A DNA stretch of 42,079 nt from Colimorpha_A sp045543555 (GTDB lineage Bacteria; Bacillota; Clostridia; Oscillospirales; CAG-272): positions 1 through 42,079 of the forward strand of contig JAZQMQ010000002.1 of NCBI GenBank assembly GCA_045543555.1, in the 5' to 3' direction. Positions 8,028 to 16,360 of this stretch are shown piece by piece. Numbering within the stretch: the stretch's first letter is position 1; each line of letters opens with the position of its first letter. A program made the translations under genes and the position numbers. The notes beneath the pieces were generated by a model that was given only the letters and a program-made list of their open reading frames with translations, ran no database searches and was not told where the DNA came from.

Positions 8028-11000
8028 TTGGAAGGACAGATTAAATTTTTAGCAAAATTTGATAAATACAGCCCTCAGGGCGAGCATAGAACGATTCTCG
8101 AAAATGCATATCTTAACCGTTTCAGAGCAGAAAAGGAAAAGAGAATGCTCGAGGCATACGTATCCTTTCAAAAGATCGTCAAAAAGGAGATCCTTTATGC
8201 CATCGAAAAAGAGATCGCGGAGGCATATAAGCTTTCTTTTGTAAGAATAATCCCCTCATATCCTTCCGAGCTGTTTGATATATCCTATATTCCCGAAGCG
8301 ATGATCGAGCTTCAGAGAATAGGCGCGGTGAGCCGAGGATTTTTTAAGGATTATAAAAGCACGTTAAAGGACAACAAGCTTATAATTGAAATTTCATTTT
8401 CAAACGGCGGTATCGAGCTTCTCTATCACGCAGATACCCCCGAAATACTTGCAAACATTATACGCTCTGAATTCGGAATATCACTGGAAGTAGAAATAAA
8501 GCAGGAAGAGGGCTTCGTTTTCGATTACAACGGGTATCTTGAAGAACAAAACGAGGCTATTAGGAAATTCGAGTTTGAGGAAGCGAGCGCAAACGAGGCT
8601 GTCAGCGTAGAAATCAACGAGCCTCAAAGGAAAATGGTCGTTTCGCTTATGGGTGACGGTATATCTACACCCGAAGTAAATGAGAACGGAATTGTTAAGG
8701 TCGGAAATATGACCTTCGATATCTCATCTCCCGAGTGTGTCTACGGTACTCCCTTTGAAATAGATCCCGCCCCGCTTCGTAATATTACTACCCCGATACG
8801 CAGAGTGACCCTGCTTGGAACCGTTTACGCAATAGACACCAAGGAGACGCGTAAGGGCGATAAAATGATAGTTAATTTTGCAATGACCAACGACGATGCG
8901 TCGATTTATTGCAAATCGATACTTCCTACCGAGGAATCAAAGACCTTGCTTTCGTCACTTAAGGATGGGGTAGCTGTTGCGGTATTGGGCTCGGTAAGAA
9001 ACGATAAGTTTGATAACGAGCTTACCGTTTCACCGTCTGCCGTAATGCTGATAAAACGCATTAAGCGTATGGATAACGCTCCGGAAAAGAGAGTTGAGCT
9101 CCATCTTCATACTCAAATGTCTGCAATGGATGCGCTTATTCCTCCAGACGTTGCAGTAAAAACCGCTCACGCTTGGGGACATCCTGCGGTCGCAATAACC
9201 GACCATGGAAACGTTCAGGGCTATCAGGAGGCAATGCTGGTTGCTGATAAGACCGGAATGAAGGTTATTTACGGTATGGAGGCATATTTCGTTGATGATA
9301 CCGCGAAGGCTGTTTACGGAAACGATGACGCATCGTTTGCCGACGATGAATTCGTTGTATTCGATATCGAGACAACGGGCTTTTCGTTCCAGAACGACCG
9401 TATTACCGAAATAGGCGCGGTTCTTGTCAAAAACGGTGAGGTGGTCGACAGATTCCAAACCTTTGTCGATCCCGAAAGACCTCTGCCGGAGGAAATTATA
9501 AAGCTTACGGGAATAACCGACGATATGGTAAAGGGTGCGCCGTCTCAGTATGAGGCAGTAAAGGCATTCCTCGATTTTTCGGGAAAAAGAATGCTTGTGG
9601 CGCACAACGCGGGATTTGATATTTCGTTCATCAGAAAGGTGAGCGACGATAATGGAATCGAGTTTAACAATACATATCTTGATACGGTTGCGCTTTCACG
9701 TTACGTTAACCCCGATCTGAATAAGCATAAGCTCGATGCATTGGTAACGTATTTCGGTCTTGGTGATTTCGACCATCACCGCGCAAACGAGGATGCCGAG
9801 ATGCTTTCACTTATTTTCTTCAAGATGGTGGACAAGCTTAAGCAGGAGGGTATCAAGACCATTTCCGCAATGAATTCTGCGATGGCGGATAAGGTTGACG
9901 TCCTTAAGCTTAATACCAATCATATGATCATTCTTGTAAAAAACAAGATCGGTCTTAAAAATCTTTATAAGCTTGTTTCGTACAGCTATCTCGATTATTA
10001 CAAGAGGCATCCACGTATTCCTAAAACAGTGCTTGATGCTCACAGAGAGGGTCTTATTATAGGCTCAGCCTGCTCGGAGGGTCAGCTTTTCAAGGCAATG
10101 CTTGAAAACAGACCGAGGGCGGACCTTCTTGAGATAGCCTCATATTACGATTATATCGAGATTCAGCCTCTTTGCAATAACCGTTACTTAATAGATAGCG
10201 GTAATGCTGCAGATGAGGAAGCACTTAAGGAGTTCAATCGCAAGCTGATCTCAATAGCGGACGAGCTCGGCAAGCCCGTTGTTGCCACCTGCGACGCACA
10301 TTTCCTTGAAAAGCACGATGAAATATACCGTAAGCTGCTCCTTGCGGGAATGAAATTCTCCGATGCCGATAAGGATTCGGGAATCTATTTCAGAACAACT
10401 GAGGAAATGCTGAAGGAGTTTGAATATCTCGGCGAGGAAAAGGCAAAAGAGGTGGTCATCACCAACACAAACAAAATCGCCGATATGATCGATTCCGACA
10501 TCCGACCCTTCCCCAAGGGAACATTTACTCCCAATATGGAGGGTGCGGAGGAGGATCTTCAGAGAATTTGCTACGAAAACGCCGAGAAAAAGTATGGTTC
10601 ACCAATTCCCGATATAGTAAAAAACCGTCTCGATAAGGAACTCACCTCGATAATCAAGAACGGATTTGCGGTTCTTTATATGATAGCGCAGAAGCTTGTA
10701 TGGTACAGCGAAAGTCAGGGCTACCTTGTTGGTTCAAGAGGTTCGGTTGGCTCATCCTTCGTTGCCTCTATGGCGGGAATTTCGGAGGTCAACCCTCTGC
10801 CGCCGCACTATTACTGCCCAAACTGTCAGTATAGTGATTTCTCCAACCCCGACCACGTGGGCTCAGGCTTTGACCTGCCCGACAAAAACTGTCCGAGCTG
10901 CGGTACAAAGCTCGTTGGTGACGGTCACGATATTCCCTTTGAGACCTTTCTCGGCTTCCACGGAGATAAGTCTCCCGATATCGACCTTAACTTCTCGGGA

Positions 11001-12395
11001 GAGGTTCAGGGTAAGGTGCATAAGTATACTGAAGAGCTTTTCGGTGCGGAAAACGTTTTCCGTGCGGGAACGATAGGCGGTCTTGCGGACAAAACGGTCT
11101 ACGGCTACGTTATGAAATACCTTGAGGAGCGCGAAATAACCGTCAATAAGGCGGAGATCGAGCGTCTTGTCAAGGGCTGTGTCGGAGTTAAGCGTACTAC
11201 GGGGCAGCACCCGGGCGGTATCGTCGTTGTTCCCAAGGAGTATGAAATATATGATTTCTGTCCTGTTCAGCACCCCGCAGACGATCCCAACTCCGATATT
11301 GTAACAACACACTTTACTTTCTCATATCTTCACGATACGCTTTTAAAGCTCGACGAGCTTGGACACGATATTCCGACCAAGTATAAATGGCTTGAAAAGT
11401 ACAGTAACACAAGTGTTATGGACGTTCCGATGAACGATCCGTCTGTTTACGGACTTTTTGCATCAACAGAGCCGCTCGGTGTAACCGCAGAACAGATCGG
11501 AGCCAATCTCGGCACATACGGTCTTCCCGAGTTCGGAACAAGATTCGTTATGAAGATGGTCGAAGAAGCAAAGCCGAAAAATTTTGCGGATCTGCTTCAG
11601 ATATCGGGACTTTCGCACGGCACAGACGTATGGACGACCAATGCGCAGGATCTTATCAAAGACGGTATCTGCACCATTTCCGAGGTTATCGGATGCCGAG
11701 ACAACATAATGAACGACCTTATCCGCTACGGCGTTAAGAACGAGCTTTCCTTTAAGATAATGGAGAGCGTACGAAAGGGTAAGGGACTCACTCCCGACTG
11801 GGAGGCGGCAATGGTCGAGGCGGGAGTCCCCGATTGGTATATCGGATCCTGTAAGAAGATAAAATATATGTTCCCCAAGGCTCACGCTGCGGCGTACGTT
11901 ATGTCTGCAATACGCCTTGGATGGTATAAGGTGCATATGCCCCTGACCTTCTATGCAGCGTTCTTCACCGCCGCGCCCGGAGGCTTTGATGCGGAGATAG
12001 CGATGAGCGGAAAGAGCGGAGTAACGAGAGTTATGAAGGAGATTCAGGACAAGGGAACTGAGGCGACTCAGAAGGAAGCCTCTCTTCTTTCAACGCTTAA
12101 CCTCGTAAACGAATGCTATGCAAGAGGCATCCGCTTCCTGCCCGTAAATTACTTTAAGTCCGACGCCTTTGCCTTCGTCCCCGAGGACGGAAAGATACGT
12201 CTGCCCTTCAACTCTCTCGGAGGCTTGGGTGAAAATGCCGCAAAATCAATTGCCGAGGCAAGAGATTCGGGTGAGGTCTACTGTGTCGAGGAGCTTCGCA
12301 TCAAGGCGAAGCTGACCAAGGCGGTAATCGACGTGCTTTCCAAAAACGGTGCACTTGAGGGACTTTCCGAAACGAATCAGATAACATTCTTCTAA
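8028..12395 (+). CDS. polC: DNA polymerase III, PolC-type alpha subunit with proofreading exonuclease
   Basis: Replicative polymerase of low-GC Firmicutes. The 1455 residues are ordered as an N-terminal domain, an OB fold (about 255-340), the start of the PHP domain (LHLHTQMSAMDAL near 356), an inserted DEDD-type exonuclease (FDIETTGF near 442 to about 600), the rest of PHP, a zinc-binding CPNC...CPSCG region near 927-960, and the polymerase core with PDIDLNFSGE (Asp 984 and 986). AAGGAGG at 8011-8017 points to the TTG at 8028; the two nearby ATGs are either too close or out of frame. It ends the pyrH run before a shared terminator. Confidence 0.98.
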   Translation: MEGQIKFLAKFDKYSPQGEHRTILENAYLNRFRAEKEKRMLEAYVSFQKIVKKEILYAIEKEIAEAYKLSFVRIIPSYPSELFDISYIPEAMIELQRIGAVSRGFFKDYKSTLKDNKLIIEISFSNGGIELLYHADTPEILANIIRSEFGISLEVEIKQEEGFVFDYNGYLEEQNEAIRKFEFEEASANEAVSVEINEPQRKMVVSLMGDGISTPEVNENGIVKVGNMTFDISSPECVYGTPFEIDPAPLRNITTPIRRVTLLGTVYAIDTKETRKGDKMIVNFAMTNDDASIYCKSILPTEESKTLLSSLKDGVAVAVLGSVRNDKFDNELTVSPSAVMLIKRIKRMDNAPEKRVELHLHTQMSAMDALIPPDVAVKTAHAWGHPAVAITDHGNVQGYQEAMLVADKTGMKVIYGMEAYFVDDTAKAVYGNDDASFADDEFVVFDIETTGFSFQNDRITEIGAVLVKNGEVVDRFQTFVDPERPLPEEIIKLTGITDDMVKGAPSQYEAVKAFLDFSGKRMLVAHNAGFDISFIRKVSDDNGIEFNNTYLDTVALSRYVNPDLNKHKLDALVTYFGLGDFDHHRANEDAEMLSLIFFKMVDKLKQEGIKTISAMNSAMADKVDVLKLNTNHMIILVKNKIGLKNLYKLVSYSYLDYYKRHPRIPKTVLDAHREGLIIGSACSEGQLFKAMLENRPRADLLEIASYYDYIEIQPLCNNRYLIDSGNAADEEALKEFNRKLISIADELGKPVVATCDAHFLEKHDEIYRKLLLAGMKFSDADKDSGIYFRTTEEMLKEFEYLGEEKAKEVVITNTNKIADMIDSDIRPFPKGTFTPNMEGAEEDLQRICYENAEKKYGSPIPDIVKNRLDKELTSIIKNGFAVLYMIAQKLVWYSESQGYLVGSRGSVGSSFVASMAGISEVNPLPPHYYCPNCQYSDFSNPDHVGSGFDLPDKNCPSCGTKLVGDGHDIPFETFLGFHGDKSPDIDLNFSGEVQGKVHKYTEELFGAENVFRAGTIGGLADKTVYGYVMKYLEEREITVNKAEIERLVKGCVGVKRTTGQHPGGIVVVPKEYEIYDFCPVQHPADDPNSDIVTTHFTFSYLHDTLLKLDELGHDIPTKYKWLEKYSNTSVMDVPMNDPSVYGLFASTEPLGVTAEQIGANLGTYGLPEFGTRFVMKMVEEAKPKNFADLLQISGLSHGTDVWTTNAQDLIKDGICTISEVIGCRDNIMNDLIRYGVKNELSFKIMESVRKGKGLTPDWEAAMVEAGVPDWYIGSCKKIKYMFPKAHAAAYVMSAIRLGWYKVHMPLTFYAAFFTAAPGGFDAEIAMSGKSGVTRVMKEIQDKGTEATQKEASLLSTLNLVNECYARGIRFLPVNYFKSDAFAFVPEDGKIRLPFNSLGGLGENAAKSIAEARDSGEVYCVEELRIKAKLTKAVIDVLSKNGALEGLSETNQITFF

Positions 12396-12400
12396 AAAAC

Positions 12401-12433
12401 AAACCGTGGCTTTCTTTTTGAAAGCCACGGTTT
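12401..12433. terminator. Bidirectional terminator between polC and the DUF4956 gene
   Basis: A perfect 13-bp stem (12401-12413 with 12421-12433) with A-rich and T-rich flanks on both sides. It can end polC transcription rightwards and the comEC-VTC-DUF4956 transcript leftwards. Confidence 0.93.
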
Positions 12434-12438
12434 ATTCA

Positions 12439-13125
12439 TTACAGTCTGGTTTCGGGATTTTCCATTATGGAGACGGAAATTTCGAGATTTCCGTTTCTCT
12501 CTCTTATTCTGTCGATCATTTCCTTTTCCTTTTTGGTGTCACGGAGTACTATGTCGTATGAAAGTCGGAAAAGGCTTCCCATATTTGTTGTTTTTGCTCT
12601 TACAAGTTCGCTTCTCTTAGTATATTCTGCAAAAATATCATCAAAAATTCCGATGTAATTTAAGTCCTCGGGAATTGTTATGGTCAATGTTTTATAAGCG
12701 CTGAGTGATTTTCCGTTTCCGAAAAGGCTTGAAATGAAGAATACAGCACTAATTATGAGGGTGAAAACAGCAGCAAAGCCGAGGTAACCCATTCCTGTGA
12801 TAAGACCGGCACCCATACAAAGGAAAATCATTCCGATTTCTTTTGCACTACCGGGAGCTGAACGGAAACGAACAAGGCTGAATGCGCCTGCGACCGCAAC
12901 GCCGGTACCGACATTGCCGTTGACCATCATAATTACTACGCAAACTACTGCGGGGAGTATAGAAAGCGTTACGAAGAAGCTCTTTGTTGTTCTGCTTTTA
13001 AAGGAGAAGGCAAGAGCGGCAATAAAGCCCAAAACAAGTGAAAATCCGATACAAATAAGGAAATCCTTGATTCCAATATTGAAAGCACCGGGTGCATCAA
13101 ACAATCCTTTAAACCAATTAGACAT
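12439..13125 (-). CDS. DUF4956 family membrane protein
   Basis: A 228-residue integral membrane protein with about four hydrophobic segments (roughly 23-42, 48-70, 95-115, 117-135) and a soluble C-terminal half. The stretch GVAVAGAFSLVRFRSAPGSAKEIG is characteristic of DUF4956. The biochemical function is not established. Its start lies inside the last codons of the upstream VTC-domain gene, an 8-base overlap with AAAGGAG ten bases before the ATG, so the two are translationally coupled. DUF4956 and VTC proteins are often neighbours, and a joint role in polyphosphate handling at the membrane is a reasonable inference. Confidence 0.85.
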   Translation of the reverse strand: MSNWFKGLFDAPGAFNIGIKDFLICIGFSLVLGFIAALAFSFKSRTTKSFFVTLSILPAVVCVVIMMVNGNVGTGVAVAGAFSLVRFRSAPGSAKEIGMIFLCMGAGLITGMGYLGFAAVFTLIISAVFFISSLFGNGKSLSAYKTLTITIPEDLNYIGIFDDIFAEYTKRSELVRAKTTNMGSLFRLSYDIVLRDTKKEKEMIDRIRERNGNLEISVSIMENPETRL

Positions 13126-13840
13126 AACTGAAATTCTCCTTTAAGGTATTATTATTTATAAATTCTTTATATGCCATTCCGTATTTTGAGAACGAGGTTT
13201 TATATATCTTGTTTTCGGAAAGAACCGAGGTCATCCAAAGCGGCATTCCTCCCGAGCACTTTATTTCCATGAGATAATGGCCATCATCGATCAGCTTTTT
13301 TCCATACGCTTCGGAGCACAGACTAAGATCATTTAATCGATACATTATGTTATTATCAAATGTGATCCTGAACGAGTCATCATCAGTGGAGAAAAATGCT
13401 TCTCTGTCGTAGCATATGTAAACTACAGGGTGGATCGTTTTGTAAAAATTGCTGAAATATTCGATCTCTCGCTTGATTTGTGTATCGAGCGGCGGGGAAT
13501 ATTGCCGTGTTATCCACCTTTCAGCTTCATCCTCTGCCATCGACACACGCCTCTTGTAAACCACGCCGTCGTATTTCTTTTTCAGTTCAACGAAGGCTGG
13601 AGCACCGGGCGAGAGCTGTTTGTAGCTTCGGATTCTCAATTTTTCCTTGTATATAGGTTTTTCAATTGATCTTCTTATCAGAGTAGAGCTATCGGTGTCA
13701 TAATAAATGTTTCTTATCGTTGTATTTCCGTAAGCGTCGGGGCTTATGTATGAGCTTACTGAGTTTAAGATGCGTTCTTTTTGCTCAACAGTTAACAAAT
13801 ATTTAAGCTCACATCGCTTAAAAACAAATTTGAAAGACAT
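13118..13840 (-). CDS. VTC-domain protein, probable polyphosphate polymerase
   Basis: The 240-residue protein has the tunnel-fold signature of the VTC domain: KRCELKYLL at the start, IRNIYYDTDS, YKEKLRIRSYK, FVELKKKYDGVVYKRR, VYICYDREAF, YLMEIKCSGGMPLW and FSKYGMAYKEF. These supply the basic and acidic residues that bind polyphosphate, nucleotide and metal in yeast Vtc4. Whether this bacterial member makes polyphosphate has not been shown. Ribosome site AAAGGAGG precedes the ATG. It follows comEC by 38 bases and overlaps the DUF4956 gene. Confidence 0.86.
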   Translation of the reverse strand: MSFKFVFKRCELKYLLTVEQKERILNSVSSYISPDAYGNTTIRNIYYDTDSSTLIRRSIEKPIYKEKLRIRSYKQLSPGAPAFVELKKKYDGVVYKRRVSMAEDEAERWITRQYSPPLDTQIKREIEYFSNFYKTIHPVVYICYDREAFFSTDDDSFRITFDNNIMYRLNDLSLCSEAYGKKLIDDGHYLMEIKCSGGMPLWMTSVLSENKIYKTSFSKYGMAYKEFINNNTLKENFSYV

Positions 13841-13878
13841 CTATGCCTCCTTTCATAAGAATGTTAAATTCTTGACGG

Positions 13879-16149
13879 TCATTTCTTCTTTAATATTACG
13901 TGTTTATATCCCGATATGATCTCGTAATCAGTACAATATACGTTATTCAAATTTTTATTTGATACAAATACGTCATACGGCTCAAACGGGAGCTTAAGTG
14001 GATTTTTTGCAACAGGGCCGTGTGTGCCGAGCCAAAGGTGAGATTCTCCCAAGATAAGATTGTCAACATGATCCATAAGCTCGGTATCATTTATTGAACT
14101 TTCGCAATAAACGAGTGATGCTCCGTCCTTTATTCTGATCAAATTAATCGGCTGACTTGAACGGTCTATTTTTACCTGTCTGTATATATTTATTTTACAG
14201 CCTTCAAAATCGATTATTTCATCTCGGTTATCAGAATAGAACTGCAGCTTTACATTCTTTCCTTCCGCAATGCGCTTTATAGCATTTGCGTAGCCTTGTT
14301 CATCTTCATTTTTAGACATTGGAATATATATGGTATGAGGTCTGAAATTGTCCGTGAAAGACGATATCATAGTGATGTGTTTGCGGTGGAGATGGGTAAG
14401 CACAAGCACGTCAGGACAGGAGTCGTGGAATAGCGCAAGCGAAAGGTCGTTAATTGTGTATATGATTGATGTGCTACCGTCGGATATATCGCACAGTAAA
14501 GTGCTTCCGTTTTTGTTTAAGAGTATAAAATCATTGCTTGAATGATTTATGCATATTGCCTCTGTTTCAATTTGATTTGATGAATTGTACAAATATACTC
14601 CCGAAAAATAACCGGTAATAAATACCGCGCTCATAACGAGTATGGGAATGATTCCTTTTCTTCGCAGTGCACTCAGGAGCACAAAAAATGCAAAGGTTAT
14701 TATAAGAAGCTGAGGTACAAACTTATATAAGAGGGACAGCGGCTCTGGAATTTGCTGTGATATGGCATAAGATAGCCTGTCGATAAGAGAAGCAAGAGCA
14801 TTAGCTACCACTGAAACCGTTGGTGCAAGGAACGTTCCATATACAATAATAAGAATTATTGATATAAACATAAGCGCCGTGCAAAGAGGAACGAACAGCA
14901 AATTAGTAAAAACGGATATCGGTGAAAAGTATCCGAAATAATAATACACCGCGGGCATTGTAAACAGTGTTGCTGACAGCGTAATGACAGCTGATATTCC
15001 GATTCCGCCAAGAGCTACAATAAATGTGTTTCTTTCGTATATTGCTTTCGATATTTGTGAGCACGCAGGAATGCCGAGTACAATAATGCCAAGCGAAGCG
15101 GTTAAGGACAGCACAAACGACGCGCTGAAGACCGAAAGAGGATCAATAATAACGATAATTAATGCCGAAAGCGACAGTGAAGACAGCGGGTCGTAGTCTC
15201 GTCCGATAAGATATGCGGCAAATGTCATCGTCATCATAACGGCAGACCTTATCACCGCAGGCCCCGCACCTGTCAGTAATACAAAAAATGCGGTGAATAG
15301 GGTACATATTATAAATCTCACCCACATCGGAAGTGGGGAGCTTGACATGAGCAGGTACAGTGCGCCAACTAAGATAGTAAGATGAAGACCGCTTACCGAT
15401 AGTATATGAGATAATCCGAGATAACCAAACGATGTGCTCAGCTTGTCGGGTACCGCCTCTTGTCTGCCGAGTATCAATCCCGATACGAAACCTCCGTTAT
15501 ATTCGCCAAGTGAAAGACGGAGCTTAGCTGAGATGGAGTGTGAAAGGGAAGAGATCCTACCGAGCAAGGAACTGTTTTTGGTTAATTTGATAACGTTCTC
15601 TTCTCCGTTACAGATAACTGTCATTCCCTTTGATCTACAGTATTCCTTTTCGTTAAAGGCCATATCCTCGGTAAATGAGGGGGCACAAAAGCTTGCATCG
15701 AAGTTTAATTCGTTATATTCGTCTGCTTGATAACCGAACGAGAATTTTGTGAGAGCTATTATGTTTACTGATTTACCGTCAAATTCGGTAATCCTCATCT
15801 TATAAGCGGTGGAAAAATCCGTTTCGTATAAAATTTCCTCAATTACTCCCTTAACCTTGCCGCTTTTTCCAATCAGAGAATCTGATTCCTTTAAGACTGT
15901 GTTTTCAAAACGATAACCGAACAGCAGTCCCGATGAGATTCCCAATGTGATAGGTATCAAAACGAGAATGGTGCGGAAGCGCTTACTCTTGAACGCCGTT
16001 CCGATGAATAAGATCAAAAAAGTTGCAATAATCAGGGATATTCCGATTTTCAGCTTTTGAGCTTGGTTAATCAGAAAGGAAAAATAAAGCAGAGTTACGA
16101 AAGTAAAACAGAAAAATACGAGTGGTCTGCTTTTTAAAGCCTTTATCAA
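13879..16149 (-). CDS. comEC: ComEC/Rec2 family DNA-uptake channel
   Basis: Inner-membrane channel that takes up single-stranded DNA in transformation. The 756 residues contain N-terminal spans, a soluble OB-like region, the competence core with YLGLSHILSVSGLHLTILVGA, many further spans, and a C-terminal metallo-beta-lactamase-like domain. In that domain the HxHxDH motif reads HLHRKH (14377-14394), so the usual Asp is missing. The frame is open to 16266, but AAAGGAG seven bases before a TTG at 16149 gives MIKALKSRPL as the probable start; an ATG at 16173 in frame is the alternative. No other competence genes are in the window. The gene heads a leftward unit with the VTC and DUF4956 genes. Confidence 0.93.
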   Translation of the reverse strand: MIKALKSRPLVFFCFTFVTLLYFSFLINQAQKLKIGISLIIATFLILFIGTAFKSKRFRTILVLIPITLGISSGLLFGYRFENTVLKESDSLIGKSGKVKGVIEEILYETDFSTAYKMRITEFDGKSVNIIALTKFSFGYQADEYNELNFDASFCAPSFTEDMAFNEKEYCRSKGMTVICNGEENVIKLTKNSSLLGRISSLSHSISAKLRLSLGEYNGGFVSGLILGRQEAVPDKLSTSFGYLGLSHILSVSGLHLTILVGALYLLMSSSPLPMWVRFIICTLFTAFFVLLTGAGPAVIRSAVMMTMTFAAYLIGRDYDPLSSLSLSALIIVIIDPLSVFSASFVLSLTASLGIIVLGIPACSQISKAIYERNTFIVALGGIGISAVITLSATLFTMPAVYYYFGYFSPISVFTNLLFVPLCTALMFISIILIIVYGTFLAPTVSVVANALASLIDRLSYAISQQIPEPLSLLYKFVPQLLIITFAFFVLLSALRRKGIIPILVMSAVFITGYFSGVYLYNSSNQIETEAICINHSSNDFILLNKNGSTLLCDISDGSTSIIYTINDLSLALFHDSCPDVLVLTHLHRKHITMISSFTDNFRPHTIYIPMSKNEDEQGYANAIKRIAEGKNVKLQFYSDNRDEIIDFEGCKINIYRQVKIDRSSQPINLIRIKDGASLVYCESSINDTELMDHVDNLILGESHLWLGTHGPVAKNPLKLPFEPYDVFVSNKNLNNVYCTDYEIISGYKHVILKKK

Positions 16150-16198
16150 CGAATATCTCCTTTCGTATCGGATCATAATTAAAAAAACGGAGGAGTAT

Positions 16199-16360
16199 AT
16201 GGAAATAGTAAGATATTTAAACGGAACTGTTATAACAAAAGATGAGCTGTATTGCAAACGCTTCATAACCGAAGAAATGATATCGGCAATGAATGACGTA
16301 AGATCGCGTGTTTATATCGAGGTCGAAAATGATGATAAGCGAAAGCAGGACGGAAAATAA
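16199..16360 (+). CDS. Small ORF of unknown function, coupled to the recombinase
   Basis: A 53-codon ORF beginning MEIVRYLNGTVITKDELY and ending in the basic tail DDKRKQDGK. GGAGGAG lies six bases before the ATG, one of the better ribosome sites in the window. The last 32 bases overlap the start of the serine recombinase in another frame, and the recombinase ribosome site lies inside this ORF, an arrangement that suggests translational coupling. I do not recognise the protein. A helical, charged small protein could be a partner or directionality factor of the recombinase, but that is only inference from position. Confidence 0.7.
   Translation: MEIVRYLNGTVITKDELYCKRFITEEMISAMNDVRSRVYIEVENDDKRKQDGK
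16229..16257 (-). promoter_or_regulatory. Candidate comEC promoter inside the small ORF
   Basis: On the minus strand TTGCAA (16252-16257), 17 bases, then TATAAC (16229-16234). The hexamers are imperfect, and the site lies within the coding sequence of the divergent 53-aa ORF. It is the best candidate I see, and weak. Confidence 0.3.

Noticed and set aside
13510..13518. Near DnaA box TTATCCACC; a similar TTATCCACT lies at 17971-17979
   Set aside because: Both lie within coding sequence, each with one mismatch, and are not clustered; no origin is suggested.
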